NCBI GenBank assembly: GCA_007258455.2
Contig: VDFB02252616.1
Span: 123,983,760 to 124,047,759, forward strand
Direction of reading: 5' to 3'
Length of the DNA stretch: 64,000 nt
Source: Sequoia sempervirens
Taxonomy: Eukaryota; Streptophyta; Pinopsida; Cupressales; Cupressaceae
Made by a program: the position numbers and the translations under genes. The number at the start of each line of letters is the position of its first letter. Within the stretch, counting starts at the first letter, position 1. The notes beneath the pieces were generated by a model. It had not been told where the DNA came from, did not search any database, and saw only the letters and a program-made list of their open reading frames with translations. Shown here piece after piece: positions 50,690-63,851 of this stretch.

Positions 50690-52385
50690 TATCTTATGTA
50701 CTAAATAATAACTGTAAATATCTGTGTCATTGTGCCTAATATCATCATATACCAGGCAGTGCATATGACATTAAATTATTAATAGATGTACCCAATATCA
50801 TCCTATAACATATGCAAGTTATTACTTTAAGCATTAGTGCGATTCTGCAGATTCTGTTATCTATGTGGGAATTGCTTATAAATCTAAATATTTGGTTAAT
50901 TAAAATTTTAAATGAATTGCACCTAATACCATTATATGGCAAGCAAGGGTTATCCCTGTTCATACATTTTGCACCTAAAATATCATTGTAAGCGTAGTGG
51001 CAATCACTGTAAATAGAAACTGTGAGTAGTTGCATTATATAGGAGGATATTCATTATGACTGTAAATATCTGTGTATTTTGGAGCTAAGGTTTTTGCAGG
51101 AAGGCATTTGCAAAGCACTTCTGGATAAAGTGTGTTTGTCAACTTTTTTAATTCAATTTTTCAAGTGAGATAAAGTAAAGTACGTCATTCAAAACATCAG
51201 ACTAAAAACAACAATTGCAGTGATTCAAAATTATTGTGAAAATATTTGTGGTTCTGCCTAATAGCATTATATAGACGGGTAGCACATATGAGTATAATAA
51301 ATATCTGTGAAAATGTCTCAAATGTATATGTTATGTGCCAAATTATTACTGTCAGAACCTGTGAAATTGCACTTACTATCATCACATAGGTGGTGAGGAG
51401 ATAAAGTAAAGTACATCATTCAAAACATCAGACTAAAAACAACAATTGCAGTGATTCAAAAGTATTGTGAAAATATTTGTGGTTCTGCCTAATAGTATTA
51501 TATAAACAAGTAGCACATATGAGTATAATAAATATATGTGAAAATGTCTCAAATGTGTATGTTATGTGCCAAATTATTACTGTCAGAACCTGTGAAATTG
51601 CACTTACTACCATCACATAGGTGGTGGGGAGATAAAGTAAAGTACGTCATTCAAAACATCAGACTAAAAACAACAATTGCAGTGATTCAAAAGTATTGTG
51701 AAAATATTTGTGGTTCTGCCTGATAGCATTAAATAGATGGGTAGCACATATGAGTATAAATATCTGTGAAAATGTCTCAAATGTATATGTTATGTGCCAA
51801 ATTATTACTATAAGAACCTGCGAAATTGCACTTAGTATCATCACATAGGTGGTGGGATTTATTAATATTAAAAACTCTACCTTATACAATTTTACAGTGG
51901 ATGCAATTTATCACTGTAAGCATCCGTGTAATTCTGCTTAATCTCATTGTATATTCGAGCAACACTTCAGGTTGTAAATATCCATGAAATTGTGCCCTAA
52001 TATCATGGCTGGCAGGACAGGGATTATTACCATATATAAATTCTGTATTATCAAATTGTTTATATGGACAGTCATTATGACTATAAATATCTGCATTTTG
52101 GATCTAAGTTTTGTGCAGTAAGAGATTTTCACAATACACTTGAAATGTCAGAACAAAACGAACAAATGCAATTATTCAAACATACCATGAAATATCTATA
52201 TAGTTATGTCTATCATCCTTATATAGGCAGGGAGCACTTATGATTATAAATATCTCTGAGATTCTGCTTGATACATTATATGGTGAGCAATATCCTCGCT
52301 GCAAATAGATTTTGCACCTACTTTCAACAGATAGGCAGGCAGTCATTATGACTTTAAATACAAGGTCAAATATAATTTATGCATT
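50690..52385. repeat. Degenerate minisatellite with 231-bp higher-order unit
   Basis: The whole stretch repeats phrases such as GTAAATATCTGTG, TTCTGCCTAATA, CATTATATAGGCAGG and AGCACATATGA about every 55-65 bp, strongly diverged. Inside it three near-identical units begin GATAAAGTAAAGTAC at 51169, 51400 and 51631, a period of exactly 231 bp; the third is about 6 bp shorter and ends near 51855. The units contain about four of the short monomers each. Open frames here are products of the repeat. Confidence 0.75.
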
Positions 52386-53350
52386 CTGTAATCTTTGCAG
52401 TCAATGTGAGCATTTCTTTACGAGATTTTATTAAACAGTTCACATGGCCAAAGTCTACAACAGTCTAGAACAATCAACCAGAGGATTTACCACAAATTTC
52501 AAAACTAATGTATGGACATTGGACAACAAAAGTACATTGGCAATGGGCGCTAAAAATAGCTTGCAAATTTACCTTGCAACTCACCAGTAAATATCAACAT
52601 GCATCGACTGGAGAAAATTTAATCCTTGTCATGTAGTCCCCATTTCAAGAAATGCAACCACAGAGTATATAGAAAAGATACAAACACATATACCGAATGG
52701 AAAGCACCGAGTAGAACTTAACAGTCAGAACCCTTAAAATTTTATATTTCAAGTAAAGAGAATATGCGCCTCATTGAGAAACATCCACATAATACAAAGA
52801 CACAGTTAGAGCACCAGTTGGGACCCCTTCAAGGCAATAGTTATACAAAGGAAAACAAAGTAAGAAACATACTAAACAAAAGTAATGACAAATTGAACGT
52901 GATGTACAGAGGGAAACAGAGTAAGAAACATACTTAATAAGAGTTGTTAATAAATTGTATTGGCACATTATCTTCCTCATCTTTTATGTATAGTTTGCAG
53001 ACATTCGAAATGGTTCCACATGACAAATTCTTTGATACATCAAAAAACTCCTTGAAATTATTACTTCTTAAAAATAGAGAGCTTGCAGTTTAAGATACTG
53101 AGAAATTATCATTTTTTTCCAATTATGATCTGAAAGCTAAAAGCAGTCATTCAAATAAAGGAAAAAAATAACAAAGTCAATTAATATGACAGCTCAAAAA
53201 TTAGCCTCAAAACGATAAAAGTAAACGAGGACTACAACCTAGCTTGAAGTCTTTCCCAAAATTCGAATCAACAATAAACCATTAATGATAAGAAACAATG
53301 AGCAACTCTCTAATTGTTCAATTCCTATTGTGTACGTGTGCGTGCTAAGC
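52386..53350. other. Intergenic DNA, nothing recognised
   Basis: AT-rich without a supported gene. The last part lies downstream of the L8 pseudogene in its sense and could be remnant 3' UTR. Confidence 0.4.
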
Positions 53351-54126
53351 CTAATCTGTCTTTGCAGCTGCTGTTGCAGCCTGTCCGCGCAGACGACCAG
53401 TTCTCCTAGCAGCAATGAGACCAACTTTTTGTCCTGTGGGAGCATCACGACGCACGGAACTGGCATGCCCAATGTGTCGATGGTTACCACCACCATGAGG
53501 GTGCTCAACAGGGTTCATCGCCACCCCACGAACATTGGGCCAACAGTTTCTTTTGACCCTATATTTGTGATACACATTTCCAGCTTTCAACATGGGCTTT
53601 TATGTCCTTCCGCCACCAGCTGCTTGTCCAAATCATGGCTCTGCAACTACTTGGCACAATCTTCTTAGGTACAGATGGAAGTTTTACCCTGAAAGTGCCA
53701 TTATCAGGGTTGTGACGGACAACGATGGCATAATTTCCAGAAGCCCTGGCAAAGGAGACACGATCACCAACATGCTGCTCCACGTTGCAAACCACGGCGC
53801 CCTCGGGAATATATCTCAAAGGCAAGACATTCCCCACAGTCAGATTGGCCTTCTTACCATAGTAAATAAACTGGCCAGTATACATACCCTTGGCGGCGAT
53901 TAACAGCTCCTTCTGCTGCCTGTAACGGAAGGGATGCCTGAAATTAACGCGGCAGAGGGAGGCGCCACGCCCCGGGTCGTGAACGACTTCTGTAACATTG
54001 CCCTTCACTACCCATTTCGCTCGCCGTAGTCCAAACTGCGAAAGCGCGCAGGCCCTTTCTGTTATGTGTGTGGGATTTGAACACAGAACCAACTCCCTTC
54101 CTCTGTGCTCTGATCACACGACCCGT
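53351..54126 (-). pseudogene. RPL8: 60S ribosomal protein L8 (uL2), intronless pseudogene
   Basis: Covers the full length of cytosolic ribosomal protein uL2, a large-subunit protein near the peptidyl-transferase centre. Reading from 54126: [19 protein letters not shown], then [59 protein letters not shown], and finally [19 protein letters not shown] and [14 protein letters not shown], ending in TAG at 53351. Defects: the start codon is ACG, one base appears missing in each of two places near the N-terminus (about 54045 and 54015), one base is added after RAMI (about 53625), and a TAA stop lies shortly after. At 776 bp without introns it probably arose from reverse-transcribed mRNA, though no poly(A) or duplications were found. 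Confidence 0.9.
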
Positions 54127-57100
54127 TTTCCAGGTAGCTCCAGACGGTTATCCAAGAAGGTATTACTACAAAATTTCATTTTGCACAGGCCACGAGTGAA
54201 CGCCTCTTCCTCTCCAAACCCTCGTCCTTCCCACCCTACGCCGCCTGATAAGAATGACATATTTGTTATTATTGCTATTTTCCTAGCCTGCCCTCCGTGT
54301 CTTAATGAATGCATGGCCGTAGAGATATTTGGGCGTATTCGTCAAAAGGTCGAGAGATATTTTTATTAAGGCGAGCCAAGTACTATTTAAGATATAGCCT
54401 AAACTGACGTAGATAATGACAAAAAAAAACAATGAAAAACGATGGACGGACGAGGTGTGGGGAATCGTCTCCGGGAGTAAATTAGCCGTAGATGGAAATA
54501 ATCAGCTTGGCCCATTTCATATTGGATACGCCTTCGGCGTAAATTAACTCCATAATATTTCATAATTTTTTTCATGGTAAGGTTAGATGAAAATATTTCT
54601 TGCATTGCAACATTAACACCCATATCTACAATATACACATAATTTCTTCAAATGACTCATAATGTATGTTGTTCCAATACATCCTTAAGATGCATACAAT
54701 AAAAAATAAATTTGAACCATTCCCTTCAAAAAAACTTAAAATACATTTTGTTCCAATACATTCTTATGATGAAAACTAAAGAAATTTATACCCCACAATA
54801 TCTTTCAAATGCCTTAAGAGATGCCAATAATAAGAACATACTCTATCCCTTTCTTTTCTTTCAACAAGATGTTAAACTTTCAATATTACACATAATATAT
54901 ATAAATACAATGGACATGTCAAGAATATGAGTTTGCTTTGTTACACATAATATTGAGAAACTAACAATTTACATGCCCATAAAATAAACTTTGCTCTCCA
55001 CCCAACCGTAATGGCATCATGAAGCCTCATGGGCTCTAGCCATACCCCTGAGCAAGCACTAAAAGATTACCAAATGATCTTGGTATGGAATCTACAACTA
55101 ACTTATTCAACAATTACAAATGCATCCATTTTCAAAGAACTATTTTAACTCAAGAATTTTCATATCACTTATTTTATCAACTAAAAGCAATTAAAGGAAA
55201 TAGTACTTAGCTTTTCTCCATGTTGCTTGAATCCTTCACTCTTCTCTTTTCTCCATAGCTATCAAACTTTCCTCTCCAACCCCCAAGTATGAAAACAACC
55301 CCCAAAAAGAAAATGCCCTCTTCAACTCTAAAAAAAAGAGACTAAGTTTTCCAAAAAGGAGAGAACTCCCCTTTTCCCCAAAACTCAAGAGCTTTTTAAA
55401 GAATTTAGGACTCCACACCATTGGATGAGATAATGACAAGTCCAATCTCAATTATTTCACCATACCCCCACTTGCTCACGAAGTCCTCTCCTTTATTAAA
55501 GAGGCATGGTGCATATGCATGTCCTTTTTTTTACCAAGTCCAATATAATAAATGAGAGGGAAGACCAAAGGGGATGGGGATGGGTCAAATCCATCTTTTC
55601 ATCCCCAAAATTTGTTACCTCTTTTCAAGATCATTTATGGGAGGTCATAAATGAGGTATGGGCAAAGGTATGGTCAAAAACAACTCTCCAACGCATAGGT
55701 ACTATATCTAGGAACTTTAAAGTGCAAAAAATAATTAACTTATGACGTTTTTTACCCTCATAAAATCACCTCCAAATTTGCATCCGAATTTTACCTTCTT
55801 ACACACCACTTGCAACTAAATTGATATGACTCTACATTTAATTAAAGCATAAAACACATCTCACACATAAAATCCATATTACTCATTAACCATAGACCTT
55901 AGCTCTCCAAATATTTCCTAGATTCAAAAGTCATTTAGAAACTCAAAGTAATTAAACCGCCACTCTTATACTCACTTGATGCTTAGTGTTAACCTCGTGT
56001 CAACTCATTTTTCATTATATGTGGTCACATTTGAAAAATTCAACTAAGAGACATATTGACAAGGGTTTGAATTGGTTCTCCCTCCTTTCTAATGACATTC
56101 ATCTCTTAGACAATTCTTAACACTTGGTCTAGGGTTCATGGGAGTCACCTGCTCCTATTTTCAATAAGATTAAATTCAATAAGTCAATGCATATAAATAT
56201 ATTCATATGTATAATATTTATCTCCTTTGATGTAAAATAAGAATATGAATCCATTTCTAACAATAACAAAATCCAACCTTAACTTAATTTTTCAATTGTA
56301 TTATCTAATGGGTTCTTGAAAAATATCATTATGCAATTAGATAAAAAATTAATATAACTTACCTTGTTATCTTACCTTAAGTATCATCATTATCAATTAG
56401 AGTCATTCCAGTTTATCACTGACGATGTTAGAAATTTATTCCATTGAATTTCTTCATGATCTACAAGGGTCATGTTTCATCCCCTAAGCATTACCTCTTT
56501 CCATAGAACATAAAACATATTAGTGAATCACTTGAACTTAATGCACTTTATTCTTTTTCCTATATTAATTTAAATATGCTTATTTTATGATGCTTGTAAG
56601 AATATAAATTTACGTACTTCTCATTCTTTCCTATCGAATTGTCAAGACACCTATAGTAAGATAATTTTCTATTATCATAATTTAACTAAGTCAAGGAAAA
56701 TTTAGAATGTTAAGCATGTAGTTGAGCACACCCATTGATATTCTCTTATACTTTCAAATTTTGAATAAATAACCCTCTTAATTTCGCACACACACTCTCC
56801 ATAATAATATTCTAAGGTAATGAAAAATTAAGGATTTAATCATTTTTCCCATGAATATTTCTATTGCTATATTATATTTAAACAATATTGACTTGAATAT
56901 CAAATAGTTCATTAATCTAACATAATTGGTCTTTATAGAAAGATCACAGTGCTCATAAATATAGTTGGGCCTTACACAATACTCAAGGTGCCACATGCCA
57001 TAACCCAAAACACTAGATAATATACCACAATACTCACAATACATGTATAGTTGGTTAATCCTTTCATCTAAATAATTGAAGAAAACGTGTATTTATTAGC

Positions 57101-57481
57101 CAAATAGTTTAACAAAAAAATGTTAAAGTCATATACTATTCTCTGAAGGAGATTTAGAAATTGCATATACACAACTTGTAGGGGATCACATCCAAAGATT
57201 TTCCATGGTTGAACTACATTTTAAATGTTTCTAGAAATTATTCTCATAGTGTCACATTGTGCATGCTTTCTTGTTGTCAATGCATCATATATGCTAATAT
57301 TTCTAATTGAAATTTTTTTCCCACAACGATCACTAATGTTTTGGAAATTTTTCATTGATCTCAAATATCTTGTTACATGCTTCCTAATATCTTAGTTTGA
57401 GATAAAGTGTGCATGCATAATAAAGTTCTGAATGTTTATCTTCTTTAGAAATTAGTAAAGAAGGATGCTTGTGAAAATTTG
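54127..57481. other. Intergenic DNA, nothing recognised
   Basis: The first 120 bp are GC-richer and may be 5' leader of the L8 copy. The rest is AT-rich, without a supported gene, RNA or repeat boundary. Confidence 0.4.
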
Positions 57482-59964
57482 TAAAATGTAACGCCCCACC
57501 AGAGAATCCAAAGGACAAAGCATTACGTAGTGAATTATCTGAATAATTTTTTTTTAAAGTCATTCGATTAAACAAATGTTTAATGGATTCCAAGATGATG
57601 TTACTTAAACATTATTATTAAGAACATCACACCCTGCTTGAAAGTCATAAATCACAAATACAAACCACATTCATGAATGATCCACTTTTCAAAACTTATT
57701 TAGTCAAGACATTTATATATATTTAGATTTACATCCAGTGAGATTCTCATAAATCTCAATACATCATAATTTTATTACAAAGGGTACACTCATAAACATG
57801 AGGTAAATATACAATAAGTGTAATGATCTCCTCAAAACTAACATCCATGTCTTCGAACATGTTTCGCGTCCATCGTCACAAATAAGAAAGTGACAAGTAC
57901 CAACTACAAGTATAGTATCATCTGTAAGAGTATACAATGAAGGTAGCAACACAATTTCCACCCAACCGCATGGTACCTGAAGGTCCACTCCCTCCATGCT
58001 AGGAGATAGTGACATGTCCAAGAGACAATCAAACACACAACAAAGAACATACATTACATTACATAGCTGACTACACATAATGACATGTCCACATCAAACC
58101 AAAGTATTCACATCATATGCTTTTAGAGACGACTACAATATAATAGTTAACTTCACACAAGGGACTACAATCATGCTTCAGAACATAGTGTCATCACATA
58201 GTTGTTCTAAGTTACCCTGGTGAATCTTCCTAGACTACCAGCCCTCATCTAGAGTTACCCTGGCAGTCTCTACTAATTCTCGGCCCCTAGACTTACTCAT
58301 GTGGAATCGAATTACCTTTCAAGAAGACAAGGTAGATGACAAGCCATTCCAGGCCTTCTCAATCTACCCTTAATCAATACAAGCATTAAGGTGCTAGGTG
58401 AGGCATTTCATTAATCTTTATTATTTAATGAACACCAAGGATTTTTTTATTAAAGTTTTCACTGAATTACAAGAAACTCATGCTAGGTTGCCCTGGCAAC
58501 CACTTAGGGATCCAGCTTCTATTGCAAGCCACTCTTCCTAGAAATATGATGAAACATTTGAATAGAAGAACTGCCAACATGCGTATATATCAATGCTATA
58601 ATAAAACATATCTCATTCAAGGTCCAAAAATAAATTATGATAACAAAAATAAAATCAATAACCAATTATTTAAAAGTTCTCTTCTTTTAAATCATCACTT
58701 AAACCTTTGGAAGAAAAGGTGCACATAACTCAACATCAGAAACAACAGAAAGACCATTAAGCATTTAAAGCAAAATGGTGAATGATCACATCATCTACAT
58801 CACACAGATCATAAAATCTCATAATACCTCTACGGTAACAAATACACCATGCATGGATTAATTCCCAAATACCACATAGGTATGATATTGCAATGAGCAA
58901 GGCTAATTTCATAACAATGATTTCAAAAGAATACCATGTATCATCATAAAAATAAAATAAACAAACCATTTTAAGAATTCCCTAGCCTCACAAATCATAG
59001 AATTTATAAGCCACATTCTTTTCAAACAAAATTCTAAGAGATATTTACAAATTAGAAGAGTACATCTTGACCACTTCTATATATTATTAACAAATATATA
59101 ATATCACACGTTTATAACCATGTTTTAAAATTATAATAAATAATGCTTAAACATATAGAAATATTTTACATCTTTTCTCTTAACAAAATAATTCTAAAAT
59201 CTTCCGTGATTTAGTAGATAATAAATTTCATGACATATTCTATTCAAATTTATAACTCACTATAACTTCATCCAAAGAGTTAGAAATTTCAGTCAAGTCT
59301 CTTTAATATGTTAAATAAAGCTATTGTCTAATGTCTCTTCACACAAATACGGTCATCAACACTTTTAAAACAAGACTCATTAAAGATAATTCTCTTTACC
59401 ATTCAATGTCTCACTAATTTAATTCCAACAACAACAAAAAAATAAATACAACTATATTCAAGTTCTTTAAGAAGAATATTGTAAATTCTTTATATTTATA
59501 GAATCATCAAAATTGAGTAATATAAATAATTATAAATTAAATTGGAAAGCTTCTGTCTTAAACTCTAAATTGACTACATTCCATGCAAATAGAATAGTTT
59601 AGGAAAATATCCAAACTCTATATTTAAAAGATTTAATCAAAGCTACATTATTTCATAAATAAAGTCAACATGCAATATCTTCAAAATAAAGTCGATATCA
59701 ATCTATAGTTTCATGATGGTTTGATACAATCTAAGACTCACTCAAGTTCATCTTTAATAAACTAATAGTTCTAACTGTCAACAGTTCTTCATGCACAAGA
59801 GGACTATATATCATGCTAATTTATAAAGAAAGAATTCCGCACAAATTATATCAATCTATAATTACTTAAAACACACATTAAACGTCAGATTACAAGCACA
59901 CACAGGAGATTACGCCATGCTCAAGGGGATTCGCCATGCATGACAGGCAGCCAAAACCGGAACT

Positions 59965-60235
59965 CAAAACACAGAGATCCTATGGCAGGCTGACAAAGGA
60001 ATCAAAGATTATTTAAACCTCTTCAACATTCTAATTTCAAGTGCAGCAATTGCAATATGTTGACCATGGAAACAGAGAGATTATTTAAACCTTACAATCT
60101 TCCTACAATGTTCAAGTGTTGCGACTGAAACAGGGGGTTCATTAACTCTATGCGCCTAATCATGATCAAGTGAGACAGAAGTGGTAGGTTGCGTATGGAA
60201 TCGGAGAGACTTCCAACTTAATACTGGCCGAATCC
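59965..60235 (-). pseudogene. LRR relic inside the solo LTR, part 1
   Basis: Minus-strand text SLSDSIRNLPLLSHL, then SQHLNIVGRL, and after a stop LNNLSVSMVNILQLLHLKLEC and LNNL, with three stops in all. It matches the LRR relic at 42039-42300 block by block (LHLKLEC, LNNLS). A decayed piece of a plant NB-LRR type gene. Confidence 0.65.
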
Positions 60236-60299
60236 TTCTTATCACTTGCAATTTCAAAACTAAAACATTCAATACATAAAAACAAAGGATAGCAGATCA

Positions 60300-61400
60300 T
60301 AGGAGTGTCCTTTTCTTGTCTACGCTTCTAATGGCTCCGACCGGCGGGCCCTACTCTCTGCTATATGCCCTTATGTGCTAGATTTATCTCTTCCACCCCA
60401 TGATTTCTTACCAATGAAAACCATCCGCCTGACCTATCCTATGAATATGGGACAGGGCAACACCCCTTCAAATAGTAGGGGAGGCAAAGAGCAGCAATCA
60501 GCACCAAGACATCAAAAGGACAAGAGAAGACCTTTAGCCGGGTAGCCGGGTTAGTTAGATCGAAGGGACGGGGGGACCAAAGAGACTTGTTATCATTATG
60601 CTTCCACTACCACCCGGCCCATGAATTCACTAGTTCAACCAGAGGGAAACCACCTTACGATTCATAGGGAGGGGGGCATCTTATCTTCATAGGGCAACTG
60701 CCTTAGATTCATAGGGAAACCGGACCACCGGAACCTAGGCTCATTAGTCACACATCTACCATGGCGATGTGATCATTCCCTCGCTCCGAATGCCCCTACT
60801 CATTTGTACGCGGCGAGGACCGGAGTCAATCCCCATCACCATCGGCCGTTGTTAATCCGTATACAATATGACTTGACCGAGAAGAAGGAGAAGAAGCCAA
60901 CATCGACCCGGTGGAAAAGTCAAAAAATCTGCTTCCGCAGAAGACAGGGATATCAATACTATTTTCTCCGGCATAGCCCCCCTGGGAGGAAGATTAGTTT
61001 AGGGGCCCACCCAGCCCCCCTACCACCCTGCTGCCCCAGTGGAGGGCATAATTATGAGCTGATGCCATTAACTGATTCCGTCCTTCTAGCAGGCGCCTCT
61101 TCCTCCGTCATTCTAGCAAGCTGATTAATGGCATTGGCAGCCCCACCCCAATTAATCAACCTGCGGCTAACCCTGACGTGGGAACTATAATTGCTAGCCC
61201 AACTACTATAGTTCTATAGTGGCCATTAATCTTTAAGCATGTCAATTTGATTGAATTAGAAATGCCCTACTAAGCGGCGATTCGAAGCTATCATAATGAG
61301 GACTATAGTTGGAATCGGTTCTGGGATGGTTGGAGCTATATTCGTGATGGCGATTGTTTAAAAGATGACGTATGTAGCAAATGCATTTTGATCTGGAAAT
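60300..61400. other. GC-rich segment, probable organelle DNA insertion
   Basis: Composition changes sharply from AT-rich to about balanced, with phrases such as ACCGGCGGGCCC, GAAGGGACGGGGGGACC and ATTCATAGGGAGGGGGG. The look is that of plant mitochondrial intergenic or intron DNA. I could not identify a mitochondrial gene; the frame at 60804-61124 resembles none of the conserved ones I know. It is bordered on both sides by LRR relics of the same strand, so it appears inserted into them. Confidence 0.45.
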
Positions 61401-61424
61401 TCATAATTATGGCGAATTAAGACT

Positions 61425-61530
61425 CTACCAAGCTCAAGTTCTGCCGCTGTGACAGGCAGCGTAAGAAATAAGGCTGCTTATTAAACGTGTAGTTCCTTCA
61501 ATGTTCGAGTGTTGCAGATCATTGGGTGCG
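61425..61530 (-). pseudogene. LRR relic inside the solo LTR, part 2
   Basis: Carries the repeat phrase with GTTCGAGTGTTGCAG and GCTGTGACAGGCAGCG on plus, matching the spacing and wording of the LRR relics at 42.1 and 60.1 kb. Too short to translate with confidence, but on the same strand as part 1. Confidence 0.45.
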
Positions 61531-61869
61531 CATGGTTGGACACTGGCTATCTGGGAAACACCTTGCTTAGAACTCTCATGAATGATGGCTGAGTATTTCG
61601 AGCTACATGTATTTATTTCAAAACCAGAGAATGCAATGACCTGGGTAAAAAGTGTTTGGAAAATGATCTTACATTTCACATCATTAACATTACCACAAGG
61701 ATAATGCATCAAATCAATGATAAAATCCAAGAGGGTGCATGCATGGACAGCAAGGTAAGAGAAAACAATTTTGTAAGATGATAGACTACAGGGATTAGGT
61801 AATAGGAACCTCTGAATTCAGTGCTCGCACACGGGAATAAATAACGCCCAAGTGAATAGTTATTTAAAA

Positions 61870-61910
61870 GTGATTCAGGCGTTCCAAAGCAAATTTTACA
61901 ATCTGGTAAA
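61870..61910 (+). pseudogene. Very short PPR relic (tentative)
   Basis: AAAGCAAATTTTACAATCT here resembles AAAGCCAAATTTTACAATCT at 42490, which lies inside the PPR relic. Alone it is weak; it gains weight from the nearby LRR relics, as at 42 kb. Confidence 0.3.
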
Positions 61911-63414
61911 AGGCAGATGACTGAGGAAAAATAACGACATCAACTCAATGCAAAATATATGGAAGGTAATGAATGTGGGATCTGTAATAAGATTATACTG
62001 AAATATCTGAACCATTTCCATCATGAGCAAACAGCCACACTAGATAATGGAAGAACAAAAATAAAATTAAAGATTCAAGGTATATCAAATGCTTGGTATA
62101 AATGGTTAAACCCCACAGATGACCTGTAACACAGGATGAGTCTTAAAGGCAGAAAGGGACACACTGGCATCCCAGGAGAAACTTCAAGAATTCAAAAGAA
62201 TTTCTTAAACTAATAAATTCATCAATTACTCAATACTCAAAGACTGTATATTCAATATTAAGAGAAGAGCGGTTCCGAAATGGATGTTGAACAGAGCATA
62301 TAAACCCAAGGATAAGCAAAATAATTAATAACTAAAACGGAAAACCACTCCATCGACTTAGTGGAGAATATTGGTGATGCTAAATAAAACATGTATGATG
62401 ATCTATTAAAAAGTATAAAGGAACCTCCAAATCTCTAGAATGCATTAATCTACTTAAAGGACCGATCCAAGGAAATTCAAAAATCCCATGCTAGATATTC
62501 ATAATTTTATCAAAAAGAGTTTTGCCTAAGAGTTCTAGTTTTTCTTTAAATTTGAAAGCTCTACTAATGGTTTCTCTATTTCATGTGCAGGTCCGACAAG
62601 GAACTTCTTTTCTGCCAAGATTTACTCAATAATATTGTAAGAAAACCAAAAGAAGAAAATCACCAAATAAAGAAAAACCTGATTAAGTTGAAAAGTTGAG
62701 CTGAAGCAATATCTGAAGCTCCTGTCAAACCTTCCTCAAAATCTCCAGATCTTGACAAATAAATCCAAAACCATTCCTATTTCCCCAATTAATTCTACAA
62801 TCCAAAATTGGTGTGCATTCTCCTTCCAAAACTACTGCCGTGAAAACTTTTTCAGAAAAATTGTCGTGCAAAAATTTCCTCAAAGCTACTACTGTGAAAA
62901 TTCTTCCCAAGAAATGTCGTGAATCAAATTGTAACCCCTAAAGGCTTATTAATGCAATTAATTATCTCAAGTTACAACTTAACTAATTGTAATCATGCAT
63001 TCCACAAGTCATATTTTCAGATATTTTAACTTTTGAAAATAAACTCTTTTAAAATATTAAATTTTCACAAGAATCCTATTTGCACAAGTAATTCATTAAT
63101 TACTTTTAAAGAAACACCTTTTCACAAAATTAACATTCACCTTTAAATAATTACTTGTTTAATTTAGTTTAATAAATCAAACCTTACTCATAAACATTTA
63201 ATCAAATATTTAAACAAATGCAACATTTAACTAAATTAAACTATAATTAATTTCCAAATAAATAACACAAACAAAATTAATACGACAAGAAAAAACAACA
63301 AACGACAACGAGCAGCAATTGGATACTCGTTCAATGAAGAACGATGGTTAAACGAGGACCAGACACTATTTTTGAATCAACCTGATTTTATTGGATTAGG
63401 GTATGCTCAGACTT

Positions 63415-63564
63415 GACAAGCAGGTGAAACCGATACCCGACACCTACAACTACATAAAACATCACTTGTTCACATATCATTATATATCGGAAAACACACC
63501 GTGAAGAAGAATCGCAGCGTAATAGGGTACTCACAAGTGAGTAGTGCTACACCGTCTTCTTCAC
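63415..63564 (-). promoter_or_regulatory. LTR promoter module, copy E
   Basis: Stem-loop at 63501-63564: outer arms GTGAAGAAGA/TCTTCTTCAC (10 bp, perfect), inner arms TACTCAC/GTGAGTA (7 bp, perfect), and a middle tier with several G-T pairs. A TATA-like tract (63473-63488) and a CAGGTGAAACCGATACC segment follow in sense direction. The primary sequence differs widely from copies A-D. Confidence 0.6.
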
Positions 63565-63851
63565 CAAGACTGACAGGCATCATTAAATCATAAACATCAA
63601 TCACATCATGATAACCACATTAAAAATCAGAAATAACATAGCCATAACACACACGCATCTATCATAATGTATTCATACAAACTTAACCAAATAATCTCAA
63701 TATCCAATGAATCACCCATAGAATTTAACAACTAACATAACATCAGTGTTGTAACTAGAAACAATACGATATAGTATCCAAAATAACTAAACAACTAACA
63801 AACGAACACAAGCAAACTGATGCACATAATAGCAACTGGAGAGGTACTACA

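Larger units (their letters stand above)
57487..63851 (-). mobile_element. Solo LTR of the chromovirus family with nested insert
   Basis: Starts TGTAACGCCCC at 57487 and ends GGTACTACA at 63851, flanked on both sides by TAAAA (57482-57486 and 63852-63856). Landmarks of the family are present: the CCACCCAACCGCATGG and CCTCCATGCTAGGAG region near 57960-58005, GTTACCCTGG motifs near 58213 and 58254, and the promoter module at 63415-63564. At 6,365 bp it is about 2 kb longer than the other LTRs, explained by foreign DNA between about 59,900 and 62,400 (LRR and PPR relics and a GC-rich segment). No coding interior, so it is a solo LTR. The insert borders are not defined. Confidence 0.8.

Noticed and set aside
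50690..52385. Regular repeats considered as a CRISPR array
   Set aside because: The repeated unit is the whole 231 bp with no unique spacers, the monomers are diverged, and the context is a plant nuclear genome.
61434..61730. 98-codon minus-strand frame
   Set aside because: Only its last part overlaps the LRR relic and that is in another frame; no domain is seen.
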